Counted from the first letter of the stretch, positions 33,468 to 45,796 are shown. The stretch: DNA of 64,000 nucleotides from Paulinella micropora (GCA_019918135.1 WBZZ01006968.1:287501-351500); one strand, 5' to 3'. Program-made: numbers and translations. The notes: generated from the sequence alone by a model not told the origin.

Positions 33468-35516
33468 ATGCAGTCCAGCGACGTTTACTTGCGGATGTTA
33501 CGATGGCTGGACTGGGCGGATTTGGCCGCGCTAGCCTGCGCCTCGCCGGAGCACTACGGGTGGCCGTCCGCACCCGCGGCCTGGCCAGCGACCGGAAGCC
33601 GAGAGCTGGACCTGGCCCGGCCCGAGCACAGACGCCTGATACAGCTGTGGGGGCACGCCTGGCACCGGGCCGGGGCCCGGCCCCGTGTGCCGCGGTTAGA
33701 GGTGTGGCTACACGAGCAGATCCTGGCACAGCTGTCGTGGCTCGGCTCACGGGTGTCGATCGAGGGGCTGGTAGTGAGAATGGGCTGGCGGGTAACGGCC
33801 GCTGCCGCCCTGCAGTGCCTACAGGGCTTGCCCCCCTGCCTCCCCCGGCTGTCGCACCTGGACGTAGCCTCCTATCCCCGCCTGGGCAGCGAATACCTGC
33901 CAGGCCTGGAGGGCTGGCGCGGGAGCCTGCGCAGCCTGATGCTGGCCGCACTGTCGGGCGAGCTCGGGGCCAGCGAGCTGGCGCCCCTGGCTAGCTTGGG
34001 CCAGCTGCTGCACTTGGAATTGACCCGCTGCCCCGGGCTGGCGGGCGCGGGGCTAGTGCGCCTGCGGGGCTTGCGCCTGCTGCGGCACCTGAGCCTGAGC
34101 GGCTGCGGACGCTTGACGGACGCGGGCCTGGAGCACCTGGCGGGGCTGCAGGACCTGCGGCACCTAGACCTCAGCTCTTGTCCGGGGCTGACGGGCGCGG
34201 GCTTAGTGCACCTGGCGGGGCTGCAGGGCCTGCGGCACCTAGACCTCAGTTCTTGTCCGGGGCTGACGAACGCGGGCTTAGTGCACCTGGCGGGGCTGCA
34301 GGGCCTGCGGCACCTAGGCTTGAGGCTCTGCGAGGCAATAACGGACGCTGGACTGGAGCGCTTACAGACACTACACCAGCTGCGGCACTTAGACCTAAGC
34401 TCTTGTGCTCGACTAACGGGCACAGGCTTGGTGCACCTGGCGGGGCTGCAGGACCTGCAACACCTAGACTTGAAGGACTGCCCGGAGATAAAAAGCGAAG
34501 GCTTGAGGCACCTGAGGAGCCTACACCGGCTTCAGTACCTAAACCTGAGCGACTGCCCGGAGATAACGGACGAGGGACTGGGGCACTTGGAGGGGCTACT
34601 CCAGCTGCAGCACCTACAGCTAGACAGTTGTCCGAGGCTGACGGGCACAGGTCTTGCGCGCCTGGCAAAGTTGCAGCGGCTTCAGTACCTAGATTTGAGC
34701 TACTGTGAGGAGATAACGGACGGGGGGCTGGAGTGCCTAAAGAACTTGGGCCAGCTACAGCACCTAGGCTTGCGCGAATGCCCGAAGCTGACCGACGAGG
34801 GGCTGGCACCCCTGGCCGGGCTGGCACACTTGCGGCACCTCGAACTCGCGGAATGCGAACAGTTGAACGGCACGGGGCTGCAGCACTTGGCGGCGTTGCG
34901 GCAGCTGTGGCACTTAGACCTAAGCTCTTGCCAAGGACTGACGGACGCGGGAATGGACTGCCTAGAGAAGCTGAAGCACCTGCGGTACCTCAGCCTGAAT
35001 GGCTGTACACAATTGACAGGCAGGTGGACGCAGCACTTGAGGACCCTGCACCAGCTGCAGCGCCTAGACCTGACCGCCGCGTGTGTGACTGACGACCCGG
35101 TGCTGGAGCCCTTGGCCGAGCTAAAGCAGCTGCAGCACCTACACCTAGGCTTTTGCAAGGCGGTGACGGACGCGTGGCTAGCGCACCTGGCAGGGTTGCA
35201 GCACCTGCAGTTCCTGGTTTTGGGGTGGACACAGCTACGGGGCTGGACTACTTGGCGGGGTTGCCCCAGCTGCGGCAACTGGAACTTGACTATTGTCTGA
35301 AATTGACTGACGCGGGGATGCAGGGCGTCGCGAAGCTGCGGCACCTAGAGCGCCTGAACTTGACACACTGCACAGGGCTGACGAGTGGGGCTGCGGCACT
35401 TGGCAGGGCTGCCGCACCTGAAGTACCTGGACTTGACCTCCTGCACACAGCTGAGGCGCGAGGATCTGCAGCCCTTGGACTCGCTGCCCCAGCTGCAGTA
35501 CCTATACCTGAGGTAA
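33468..35516 (+). pseudogene. F-box-like leucine-rich-repeat protein 1 (two compensating frameshifts)
   Basis: ATG at 33468 (MQSSDVYLRMLRWLDWADLAALACASPEHY, an F-box-like N-terminus). After a linker, about 20 cysteine-type LRRs of roughly 25 residues follow (LRHLDLSSCPGLTGAGLVHLAGLQ), the AMN1/FBXL type that recognises substrates in SCF ligases. The main frame is open to TGA at 35298, but the LRR pattern leaves it near 35225, continues in a second frame (TGLDYLAGLPQLRQLELDYC) and, after about 35390, in a third (GLPHLKYLDLTSCTQL) to TAA at 35514-35516. The last few repeats are therefore disrupted. Paralogue of the next gene. Confidence 0.7.
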
Positions 35517-35771
35517 AAGCGGCTGTGCCGGCACGCCCCTGGGGGTGGGGCCGGCCTCCTCCTCTCGTGAGCCCTCTGGGGAAGAAGAAGAGGCCACCCC
35601 CCGGGCCCCGTAGCCTTGGCATCCCGCCCCCCCCTTCTTCCCCCCCCCCCCCTCCCCCCTTCCCCCACCGCCTTCCGGCCTGCTCGCCGCACGCAGAGCG
35701 CCGGGGAGCGGCAGCCGTGGCAATAAAGGTATTCCGAGCACCAGCGCGCCCCTCTCGGCCCCCTCCTCTGA

Positions 35772-37704
35772 ATGCAAGCCAGCGACGCTTACCTGCGGTC
35801 GTTACGCTGGCTGGGCTGGGCGGACGTGGCCACGCTAGCCTGTGCCTCGCCGGAGCACTACCGGTGGCCGTCCTCACCCGCTGCCTGGCCAATGACCGGG
35901 GCCGCGAACCGGGAGCTGGACCTGGCCCGGCCCGAGCACGTGCGCCTGGTAGAGCTGTGGGGGCACGCCTGGCGCCGGGCCGGGGCCCGGCCCCGTGTGC
36001 CCTGGCTAGAGGTCTGGCCATACAAGCAGGTCCTGGTAGACCTGTGGTGGCTCCGCCCCCGGGTCTCGGTCGAGGGGCTGGTGCTGAAGAGGAACTGGCG
36101 GGAAACGGCCGCTGCCACCCTGGAGTTGCTACAGAGGTCGCCCCCTTACGTCCCCGGGCTGTCACACTTAGACCTGACATCCTGCCCCGGCTTAAGCAGC
36201 CAATGCCTGACAGGCCTGGAGGCCTGGCGCGGGAGCCTGCGCAGTCTGAGGCTGGGCGCGCTGTCGGGTGAACTCGGGGCCGGTGAGCTGGCGCCCCTGG
36301 CTAGCTTGGGCCAGCTGCGGCACTTGGAATTGACCCGCTCCCCCGGGCTGGCGGGCGCGGGGCTAGTGCACCTGGCGGAGCTGCCTGGCCTGCGGCACCT
36401 AGACTTGAGCGGTTGCGAACACGTAACGGACGCGGGCCTGGGGCACCTGGCGGAGCTGCAGAGCCTGCGGCACCTAGACCTCAGCGAATGTCCAGAAATA
36501 ACGAGCGCTGGTTTGGTGCACGTGGCCAAGCTGCGGGGCCTGCAACACCTAGACCTGAGCGACTGTCCTGGAATAACGAACGAGGGATTGGCGCACCTAG
36601 GAACACTGCACGGGCTGCAGCACTTAGAGCTGGACAATTGTCCCGACCTGACGGACGCGGGCTTAGCGCACCTGACGGAGTTACACCAGCTTCAGTACCT
36701 AGACTTGAGCGACTGCTTAGCCATAACGGACGCGGGATTGGGGCGCCTGAAGAAACTAGGCCGGCTGCAGCACCTGGGCTTGCGCGCTTGCCGGCAGCTG
36801 CTGACGGACAGGGGGCTAGCACACCTGGCTGAACTGGAGGACTTGCGGCACCTGGACCTCCTGGAATGCACCCAGCTGACAGGCCTGGGGCTAGCGCGCT
36901 TGGCGGGCTTGCGGCAGCTGTGGCACCTAAACCTATGCGGTTGTCAGGGTCTGACGGACGCGGGAGTGGCGTGCCTGGCGGAGCTCAGGCACCTGCGGCA
37001 CCTCAGCCTCAATGACTGTAAACAATTAACAGGCACGTGGACACGGTGCTTGACTACTACGCCAGCTGCAACACCTAGACCTGGGCGGCCTGTCGTTGAC
37101 CGACGCGGATTTGGCACCCCTGGCAGGGCTAACTCGGCTCCAGCACTTAAACCTGCACTACTGTCATGGACTGACAGGCGCGGGGCTAGCGCACGTGGCG
37201 CCCCTGCACCAGCTGCAGCACCTAGACCTGGGCTGGTGTTATGAAATGCAGGACGCGGGGCTAGCACGCCTGGCGTCCCTGCGCCAGCTGCGGTATCTAA
37301 GCCTGAGTTCATGTTCTCGAGTGACGGACGTGGGGCTGCAGTACCTGGCGCCCTTGCAGCGGCTGCAGCGCCTGGACTTGGGCTACTGCAGGGGACTGGC
37401 AGACGTCGGGCTGCAGCACCTGGCGGGGTTGCAGCACCTGCAGCACCTAGAGCTGAAAGCGACAGAGATAACAGGCACGGGGCTACCATACCTGGCCGGG
37501 TTGCCCCGGCTGCGGCACCTGGACCTCAGCCATTGTCAGCGGCTGACTGACGCGGGCTTGATTCACTTGACACGGCTGTGGCACCTGGAGGAACTGGAAT
37601 TGGCAGCCTGTACACGACTGACGAGCGCGGGGCTGCCACACTTGGCACGGCTGCCCCGGCTGCGGTATCTAGGCTGGCTCCACCCACGGCTGTGGCAGGA
37701 GTGA
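35772..37704 (+). pseudogene. F-box-like leucine-rich-repeat protein 2 (one frameshift)
   Basis: ATG at 35772 (MQASDAYLRSLRWLGWADVATLACASPEHY). Same architecture as the upstream gene: F-box-like head, Trp-rich linker (residues about 45-135), then about 20 LRRs of FBXL type. Near 37060 the frame shifts and the LRRs go on (LQHLDLGGLSLTDADLAPLAGL) to TGA at 37702-37704. Tandem duplication including the leader is evident. The repeats are arranged so regularly that unequal crossing-over between or within the two genes is likely. Confidence 0.72.
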
Positions 37705-38156
37705 GGGCCTGCGGGCTAGACTTGTCGGCACGCCCCCGGGGAAAGGCCAACCACGGTGAGCACGCAGGGGTGGTTGTCTGCAATGATGGCTGGCCGTGGC
37801 TAGAAGGACAAGCGGGAACTCCGGACGACGAAACATTAAAAAACCTAACGTGGGCCGGCCCTTTCTTCTTTCGGTGGTAGCTGGCTCGGTTGCCGGCCAC
37901 CACCTTTTTCTTGGCTCTTGTCGTCCTGAACTGCGCTCTGGCTTTAGTTCTGGCCGCCGACCAACAACGAGGCAACGTACCGTTAGCTAGAGTAACCAGC
38001 TCCTTTGACTGCGCCCGTGCTGCTGGGCTCGCGATAGGGAGGGGGGGCGCACCCCCCCCCGTCCCGCCCAACGGCTCCCCCGCTCGTAGCCGGCCGGCCG
38101 GGGAAGAGGCGGGCCGGGGGCTGCGAGCCGCGGGGTGAACTAGCGCGGAGTAGATG
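37705..38156. other. Convergent intergenic region between LRR gene 2 and helicase gene
   Basis: No gene supported. Contains AACATTAAAAAACC at 37831, a short AT-rich spot that might serve transcript ends, and a C run near 38052. Confidence 0.4.
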
Positions 38157-40560
38157 CTAGGACCCCCCCGCGGCCTCCGGCCCGACCTCCTGCTCGGCGG
38201 CGGCGGGGAGCGAGGGGGGCGCCCCCTCCACCGTGGCCGTGAGCACCCGGACGTCGGCGCGCCTGACCTTTTCCCAATACTCGCGGGGCGTCAGCCGGCC
38301 CCGTCCGCCCGCCAGCGGCAGCACGATGCTGGCCGTGCGGGTGGCTCGGGTCAGGGCGGTGTAGGCGATCTGGCGCAGAAAGTAGTGGCGCGGCGAAGCG
38401 TGCGGCGACAGGACCAGGTGCAGGTGCCGGAGCTCCCCCCCTTGGACGCACACGTCGGTGAGGGCGTACCCCAGCTCCAGCGCTGCCCGGCCGTGCTGGT
38501 CCTGGCTGTAGAACTCCACTAGGCCCGCGCGGCCCCCCACCGCGCCCGTCCAGACGAGGAAGCGCCGGAAAGCCAGGGGACAGGAGCGCCGGCCGACCTG
38601 CGCCGGCAGGGGAGCGCGGGTGTCCGGCAGCGCGCTGCCACCGGGAAAGCACCGCACCGCCACGTTCTTGGCGTCCCGCGAACATTGCAACCACACGTCC
38701 GAGATGTCGAGCAGGTAGCCCACCGCCCGCACTTCCTCGAGCCGGGCCCAGGGCCCCTGGTCCGGCGGCACCCGGACGAGCCTGGCCGGCGCGGCGGCCG
38801 GCGGGGCGTTCTCGGCCCACAGATCCCCCGGCTCGACGAAGATGCGCGCCGCCTGCGCCAGGACCCGCCTCGCGGGGCAGCCGCGGGGCGCCTTCAGCCG
38901 GACCTTGAGCCCCGGCCGCAGGGCCTGGACGCCGTCGGCCGCCCGGACGGCGCCGGCGGCCCCCGCCAGCCACTCGTTGAGCAGTTGCCTTTCCTGCGCC
39001 CGCACGGTCGCGAGCTGGTAGCTCGGGCAGCGCAACCCCCCGCGCACGGCCCCGCGGGTCACCCCCCCGGGGGGCTCGTACTGCCGGAACCAGCCAAGGG
39101 CTAACTCGCGCAGCTCGTCGGGGCCTACGTGCAGGCGGAAGTAGCAGGACCGCGTCGGGCCAGGCGCGCACTTCCGCGATGCTGCGGGGGTCGGCCCCCG
39201 GGCGCAGCGTCCGCGCCAGGCGCTGCACCTGTGTCAGGCCGCCGGCGCCGGCCTGGCCGCGCCTGACGGTGTCCAGGCACGCGCAGCAGGCGGGGAACAG
39301 GCGTTGGGCCAGCGCCAGCACGCAGCCCTGCCCCATGGACGGCAGCTGCGCGCTGTCCCCGAGCAGGAGCAAGCCCGCCACCGAGGGGGCAAGCCCGGCC
39401 AGCACGTCCAAGAGGCGGAGCAGGGCCGCCGGACTGAACAAGGACAGCTCGTCGACGACCACGAGGGCGGGCGTCGGCCAGGCGGGCCTCGGCGGCAGCG
39501 CCGCGTACGCCTCTAGCAGGGCGGACGTGTAGAAGCCGGTCGTGACGTACGAGCCCCAGCCCTCGGCCGGCGGCGGGGGCCGCGGCACTGGCGGCAGGCG
39601 GGGTCCCCGGCAGCGTCCCCAGCCGGGCCGGGGCCCCCGGCCCAGGCCCGCCGGGCGGCGGCGACGGCCTGGCACGTCACGGCCACGAACAAGAGCGGCC
39701 AGCGAGGTCTTGCCCGTGCCGGCGGCCCCGACGAGGACGCCGAGGCGCGAGCGCAGGCACACCTCGGCGGCGCGGCGCTGTTCCTCGCTGGGCACGAAGG
39801 CGTCAGCCCCCGGCCCGCGGGCCCGGAGCCTGGCCAGCAGGTGGCCGCAGCCCGACGTGGCCAGGTCCCGCAGGCGGCCCGCGAGGGCCTGCTCCTGGCG
39901 CCACAGGTCCTGGGGCACCCAGAGGCCGGGGTGGGGGTGCAGCCACGCGGGCTCCGTGGGCGCCGAGCCACCCGCGCGGCGGCGGCGGCGCTTGGGCGGG
40001 GGTGGCTCGGCGCCGGCGCAGCGGGCGCAGCCGCCCACGGAGCCCCCCGCGCCGAGCCCCCAGAGGTCACTTAGCACGGGCTCCAGCACGGCCGGCGTGA
40101 CGTGCGGCTTGAGCGCGTACGCGTGCTCGCCGGCGGGCTCGCACCAGTCCTCGCACCACAGCGAGCCATCCGGCAGTAACAACTGCCGCAGCAGGTCGGA
40201 GAAGCCGGGGAAGAGGTGGCGGCCGTGTTCCGAGCGGCGGTCGAGGTTCGGCAGCAGCTCGTCCACCAGCGCCTGGGCAGAGGGTGGGCAGGCCGTGAGT
40301 TGGAAACACGAGCTCTTGCGCACGGCGAGGGTCAGGCGCAGCCAGTAATGGACGAGCACGAGGCGCCGGCCCGCGGGCCCGAGCCCCGCCGCCAGGCGGG
40401 CCCGGAGCAGCCGGCCCAGGCGCTGGAAGTGGGCCGGGGTCAGCGCCGGGCCGTCTAGTGCGCCCGGCAGCAGCAGGTCCCCGTCGAAGAAGTAGCGCGG
40501 GTCCGTGCCCCCCGGCGGCGAGTCCAGCAACGCAGCGAGCCAGCGGCGCCTGGTCCGCCG
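38157..40560 (-). pseudogene. RecD/Pif1-type superfamily 1 DNA helicase, frameshifted
   Basis: ATP-driven 5'-3' DNA helicase family. Motifs in order: an N-terminal region of about 260 residues (YFFDGDLLLPGALDG, a Cys cluster and the basic stretch KRRRRR), Walker A GAAGTGKTSL near 39700, Walker B LVVVDELSLF, motif III LLLLGDSAQLPSMGQG, and near the C-terminus QIAYTALTRATRTASIVL, the YVALTRA motif of the UvrD_C2 domain. The reading leaves the main frame just after Walker A (LAALLFVAVTCQAVAAARR is in another frame) and returns, then shifts again near 39090 to the frame ending with TAG at 38157. No ATG is found at the 5' end; the frame is open to about 40560. Start therefore uncertain. Confidence 0.7.
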
Positions 40561-40719
40561 CCGGCTGCGCCGATAGGAGGGGGGGGGGTTTGACTAGTAC
40601 GAAGAGAGAAAAAAATCTGCAAGAGCGTTCGTTTTTGGTGGTGGGGGGAGGGTGGGTTTCGGTTTTTGTTTTTTTTTTCGTTTTGTTTTTTGTCACGTTT
40701 AAATCGGAGGGGGGGGGGG

Positions 40720-41490
40720 GGTTGTAGCCGCAAACTTCTGCAAGTTTCGTGACAAAGTCTTTTCACCCGCAAACTTCGGCAAGTTTCGTGACAATGCCTT
40801 TTCACCCGCAAACTTCGGCAAACTTTCGCGAAACTTTCTTTTGCACCGCAAATTTCGCGACGAAATCTTTCACCGCAAATTTCGCGACGAAAATTTTCCC
40901 CGCCCGCCAATCTTCCCCGAAATTTTTGCTATCTTAAATTCAGCTAATTGCCAAAATGGCAAAATTCTTTTTTTTTTTTTTTGTTGTCCGAAACCCGGTC
41001 AACTTTCGTGAGACTTTCTTTTGCACCGCAAACTTCGGCAAGTTTCGCGAAACTTTCTTTTACCCGCAAATTCCGGCAAACTTTCGCGAAACTTTCTTTT
41101 GCACCGCAAATTTCGCGACGAAATCTTTCACCGCAAAATTCGACCAGCGACTGAATCGAGTTTTTTTTTTTTTTAGCATTTCAGCAATCCTGCTAAATTT
41201 AATTGCAAAAATTTCGGGAAAGATTGGCGGGCGGGGAAGATGATTCAATTTTCCCCGCCCGCCAATGTTTCCCGAAATTTTTGCTATCTTGAATTCAGCT
41301 AATTGCCAAAATAACGAAATTCTTTTTTTTTTTGTGTTGTACGAAACCCGGTCAACTTTCGTGAGACTTTCTTCGCACCGCAAATTTCGGGTAAATTTCG
41401 TGAAACTTTCTTTGCACCGCAAGTCTCGGCAAACTTTCGCGAAAGTTTCTCGGCACCGCAAACTTCGGCAAGTAGGGGGAGGGGGGCCAT
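40720..41490. repeat. R-family repeat block with CCGCAAA..TTTCG units and large hairpin
   Basis: Tandem units of about 30-40 bp (CCGCAAACTTCGGCAAGTTTCGTGA and relatives) fill 40727-41110 and 41375-41475. A longer direct repeat is present: 40895-41050 and 41255-41400 share CCCGCCCGCCAAT, GAAATTTTTGCTATCTT, AATTCAGCTAATTGCC and AAACCCGGTCAACTTTCGTG. Around 41207-41282 lies a long inverted repeat. Non-coding; related hairpins occur at 62.78 and 63.07 kb. Confidence 0.85.
41207..41282. repeat. Long GC-rich hairpin
   Basis: Arms AAAATTTCGGGAAAGATTGG + CGGGCGGGGAA (41207-41238) and its near-perfect inverse (41251-41282), separated by about 12 bp. It could extrude as a cruciform or be a MITE-like element. 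Confidence 0.85.
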
Positions 41491-41647
41491 GAAAAAAACA
41501 CGAGGCCCCCCCCCATCCTCTGTCCGTTTGCACTGTCCATTTCCTTTTTGTTCCGTCTTCTTTTTGGAGGCTCCTCTCCCCTCCCCCCTCCTCAAACTCT
41601 TTGACCAGTGACAGACAAAAGCTGGCCACGTCAAAAAAGTCAGACAA

Positions 41648-43066
41648 ATGTCGAGCCGCAAGAAAATCAAGCTGGTGCAGCCAGAAACTGCCAAACATCC
41701 GCAGATCAAGGTGTACGAGGACCTGCTGCACAACGTGGAGCAGCTGTGCAAGGCGACGTCCGGCTGCACACAAGAACAGAATGGCGACAGGGTGAGCCTC
41801 GAAATATCGCGCAGCACGGAAAGCGATGATGGCAAGATCTCGCTGGCGCTGGTGAGCACGCACACCAAGTGGCGGGACTTGCCCGAGGCGAGCACGGGCG
41901 CACGGCGCCAGCTCGAGGCCGAAATCAGCAGGCGCGAGCAGGACATTAAGGCCCTGAACGCCGAGAGCGAGGCGCTGCGCCTGCGCATGGAAAGAGACGA
42001 CCACGAGCAGCAGGAGCACAACCTCGGCCAGGAGCTGTGCCAGGTGCACAAAATGCTCGGCCTGTACAAGGAGGCGTTGCAGAGGTTACGCGACCAGAGC
42101 GTGCTGGAAATCGAGGCGGACGTGGACCACGTGGACCGGCGCCTGGAAATCACACTCTCCACGCTGTCGCGGACTAGCAAGCAGAAAGCGGTTGTCCCGG
42201 TCGGCAACGCGCGACTGTACGTCTTTGGCGGGTATGGCAACAGCTCGTCGGCCTCCCACGACCGGCTTGCTGCTACGCACTGCTACGACCCCAAGAACGA
42301 CAAGTGGACGCGTTTCGCCAGCCTAACGCAAGCGCGCTCGAGTATGGCTGGCGCATCGCTCGAGGGGCGCTTGTACGCCGTCGGGGGTTTGGTTTCCTCA
42401 ACGACAAGGACGACGACAGCGGAGAGCCTGGACGTGCGCCAACCCGGCAAGGGCTGGGAAGCCATTGCGCCGGTGCCGCACGAAACCGTCGGTTTCAGTA
42501 GCCTGTTGGTGCTGGGCGGATCTTGCCGAGACAAGTACGTCCCGGATGTCTTGCGGTACGACGTAGTTGCCAACAGCTGGTCCTACTGTTCCAGCATGTC
42601 CCGGCCCAGGGGCTACTTCGGCGGGGGCAACGTGGGCGGGCACGCGTACGTGTTTGGCAGCATAGACAACAACAACGAGATCCTCGACCACGCGGAGAAG
42701 ATGGGGCACGACCGTCAGTGGGTGGCGGTGGCACCGCTAAAAATTGCCCGGTGGGGTTGCTCGTCGGCGGTGCTGAAGGGGAAGTTGTACGCCATCGGGG
42801 GTTTGGCTGCGGGGGGCCGCACGCTCAGGTCGGTCGAACGCTACGACCCGGCCATGGACGCGTGGCAAGAGGTTGCGCCAATGCGAGAGGCGCGCGAGGA
42901 CTCGTGCGTGGCGGTACTTGACGGCGAGCTGTACGTGCTGGGTGGCACTGACACTAACCAGGTGCCCTTGGCCAGCGTAGAGCGCTATAATGAGGAACAG
43001 AACGCGTGGAAGTTCGTGGCCAATTTGCCCGTCAGTCTCACTCTGGCCGGGTGCGCCGTGGCCTGA
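41648..43066 (+). CDS. Kelch-repeat protein with N-terminal coiled coil
   Basis: Intact 472-aa frame. Residues about 85-170 form a coiled coil (ARRQLEAEISRREQDIKALNAESEALRLRME). From about 185 on, kelch blades are recognisable: LYVFGGYGNSSSASHDRLA..YDPKNDKWTRFASL, LYAVGGLV, SLLVLGGSC, YVFGSIDNNNEI, LYAIGGLAAGGRTLRSVERYDPAMDAWQEVAPM, LYVLGGTDTNQVPLASVERYN. Six blades would close a beta-propeller, typically a protein-binding adaptor for cullin-3 ligases, though no BTB domain precedes it here. TGACAGACAAAA lies 39 bp upstream and is shared with the 46127 gene. One of few unbroken genes in the segment. Confidence 0.85.
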   Translation: MSSRKKIKLVQPETAKHPQIKVYEDLLHNVEQLCKATSGCTQEQNGDRVSLEISRSTESDDGKISLALVSTHTKWRDLPEASTGARRQLEAEISRREQDIKALNAESEALRLRMERDDHEQQEHNLGQELCQVHKMLGLYKEALQRLRDQSVLEIEADVDHVDRRLEITLSTLSRTSKQKAVVPVGNARLYVFGGYGNSSSASHDRLAATHCYDPKNDKWTRFASLTQARSSMAGASLEGRLYAVGGLVSSTTRTTTAESLDVRQPGKGWEAIAPVPHETVGFSSLLVLGGSCRDKYVPDVLRYDVVANSWSYCSSMSRPRGYFGGGNVGGHAYVFGSIDNNNEILDHAEKMGHDRQWVAVAPLKIARWGCSSAVLKGKLYAIGGLAAGGRTLRSVERYDPAMDAWQEVAPMREAREDSCVAVLDGELYVLGGTDTNQVPLASVERYNEEQNAWKFVANLPVSLTLAGCAVA

Positions 43067-43153
43067 AAGGTTTGGTCGAAATAATATACATTTTTTTTTT
43101 ATTTAAAATATCATACTACTGGATTGAAAGTCTCCGCAAAAAAAAGTCTCTGA

Positions 43154-45063
43154 TTAAATACTCCCTGGTTCTTTCATATTAAGGACGTCTTTGGACAGCG
43201 CTTCAAACTCCTGTCGGAGCTTCTGTGTCTGTTCCTCTAGACTTTTCAACTCAGCCTTTGTGTTCTCGACACCCTTGCTTGTATACTTTAGCCTTAATTT
43301 TTCCTTTCTAATCTCCCCCCTAAGCCCTGCATACTCTTGTTCGAGTTGCTCTTTTTCTGCTGTCAGGGCTCTAATCGAATGATTTAGACGCTTGATCTGT
43401 TTGTTCAACTTCTGTTTGCGATCCGTGTCCCTTTCTTTTGGCTCGGGGGGCCCCCGCCAAGCTCAGCGGAACTTGTGCCAGCAGGATCTGGAAGGCCCCG
43501 CGCATCTACGCCGGTTCCGACTTCCTCGCGAACGTCGCTTTCCTGTTCTCCCTGCGGTGACAAAGGAAATCCCGTGTGGTCCCTTACCGTGCCCTTGCGC
43601 AAAAATGTATATGGTAAAACTCGTGGCCTGGGGTCTCCGCCATTTTCTCTGGTATGTTCTTCAATTATTTGCCCGGGGCTGGCGGAGATTTCCACACGTG
43701 GAACAACCTCCCGCGTGTCGGGGTCTTCTTCATCTCTATCTTCTTCGGGTTCAATTGTTTGCTCGGAGCTCGAGTTGGCGGAATAAAACTCGTCCATAAT
43801 ACCGGGCACAGTCTGCAGGTATAGTCCAGGCGTTTTTAGCGAAGTTGCTTTCTTCGCCTCTTCGAATAACTCATATTGCTTCTTTTGCAAGTCGTCGACA
43901 ACATACTCGGGGCACACGCCCCGCCGGGACAGCCATTTCCTGCCCAACTTGTGTTTTGGCGCTAGGCAGCAATCAACTAGGCACAGTACAGCCGGCACTT
44001 GATTAGGATTCACCGTAAGTCCGGCTTTAGATTCCATAAACGATTGGCCTCGAAAGCCGACTGGATATTCCGTTCGGTGATTGTGACGGGCACTTGGGCG
44101 TCAAAAAAAAAACTTGAACAAAAAAGGCGATCTTTGCAACGCCGCGGCCATACACCACTGCCAGTCAAATGTGCACAGCCAATGCTTGCCAGTTGTGAGT
44201 GTTCCGAGAATTTGCGACAGGTCTGACAACAGGAGTGCTAGTCGCAGGATATTCGTGATCCGCAAGAAAATGGGCAGGGAGGTTATCTCGTCTGGCCAGA
44301 TCCGCAGCTTTTCTAGCAACTCACAAAGCAGGAGCTCTCGTGCCAAACTTTCCGGGAGTTTTTTCCTCTCCGAAGCACTCTTGGCACGCAGCTTGGACAG
44401 GACCGAATTGATTGTATCGCTGTTGCTGTATGGTGCTGTGGACAAAAGCTTCGAAAAAATCAGGCACGCCAGCCTGAACCAAGAGAACCAGACCATAACA
44501 AACGAAGTGATCGTCAGACCGCTGAGCTTTACCTCGACAGAGCTGGCCGATATTTCTTGTGCGGTCGATATTTCTTGTGCCTTTTGCCACTTATCAAAGA
44601 AGTGATCTGGACATACGAGCTTCTGTACCTCCGCAAATAAGCGGCTGGCGACTTCTTTCGATGTTTTGGATGTAATGAGTCCGAGCTTCTGATGAAAGAG
44701 TTCAAGTCTAGAAATTCTGGTAAGTTGTTTTTCCTTGTTACATCTGTAAACTATCCCTGCCAAGTCGAAAGCATGTGCTGATACATCAGACAACACGGAC
44801 ATTTTGTATTGTTTGACATCAGCAACCAATATGGGCCTTTTGTCTTGTTTGGCATCACCCTCGCGTAACAATCGTTGCCAAAAGGTGGCTTCGCCCCATT
44901 CCATGCAGCCACTCCTTATTAAGTAGTTCATTTTTTCTTTGACGAAGCCATCCCTTTTTCGCAGAAGGTCCCTAAAGAACTGGACCGCTGTGTCTAGACC
45001 GTCGGTTTGGTTTTGCAGGCTAAACAGTTCCAGGGCTTTTTTGGACCAGAGACGCGCAGACAT
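43154..45063 (-). pseudogene. Unknown protein, three frame segments, C-terminal coiled coil
   Basis: Segment 1 (45063-44101, ATG start MSARLWSKKALELF) is helical and hydrophobic with no recognised domain, and ends at TGA just after a run of ten T. Shifting frame at that run continues (DAQVPVTITERNIQSAFEANRLWNL) toward segment 2 (44037-43405: KAGLTVNPNQVPAVLCLVDCC, then acidic). Near 43445, at a G/C run, the frame shifts again into RDTDRKQKLNKQIKRLNHSIRAL and a leucine-rich coiled coil ending with TAA at 43154. The basic-plus-coiled-coil tail resembles bZIP proteins, but this is weak. All breaks coincide with homopolymers, so sequencing error is a serious alternative. Confidence 0.4.
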
Positions 45064-45720
45064 TGTTTTGTCGCGTGTTTTGTTTTTATTGGCTGCTGTT
45101 GAAAAAGAAAAAACAAGTGTTTTAGTTTGGTTTTTTTAAACCTATGTTTCGGCCCCCCACCCTTTTTTTGTCGCCCAAAGTGCCGGAAACGTTGTAGCAA
45201 AGAAACAAAAAAAAACCTTGGACAAGAAGAAAAAGACAACAGCATTGAACCCCTCCAATCCCCCCCCCCCCCGAAAGCAGAGCGAAGGCAGAAGATGAAG
45301 AGCAAAATGGAGATGGGGGGGGGTGGGCCTCCTGTGTTCACATTGAGCAGCTCAATGCCAAAAAGCCCATTGAGCAGCTCAATGCCAAAAAGCCCATTGA
45401 TTAGTTTAGATGACGGGGAGGGGGGGGGGGCGACAGAAAAAAAGACAAGCAACAATTTGTGCGCGTGTGTGTGTGTTGTTGTGCATAATTCGTGTCCTGT
45501 GGTTATAGGGTCGTGTTTCTGTGCGCAGGGTTCTCTTATATACATTTCTGTACTGTTGCATCATCAATGTTATGGACGTTCGTCTACCATGTGTAGAGTT
45601 GTTTAGATGTGTGCAATGGTTTGTGTGTGTGTGTGTTGTGCGTGTTTGTGTTCGAGTGTGTGTGTGTGTGAAAAGTGTGTGTGTATGTGTGAAAGTGTGT
45701 GTGTGTGTGTGTGTGTTTGA

Positions 45721-45755
<35 letters not shown>

Positions 45756-45765
45756 TGTGTGTGTG

Positions 45766-45796
<31 letters not shown>

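Noticed and set aside
45343..45400. CRISPR-like direct repeats with palindromes
   Set aside because: Only two adjacent copies and no unique spacers; a plain tandem duplication in eukaryotic-type DNA.
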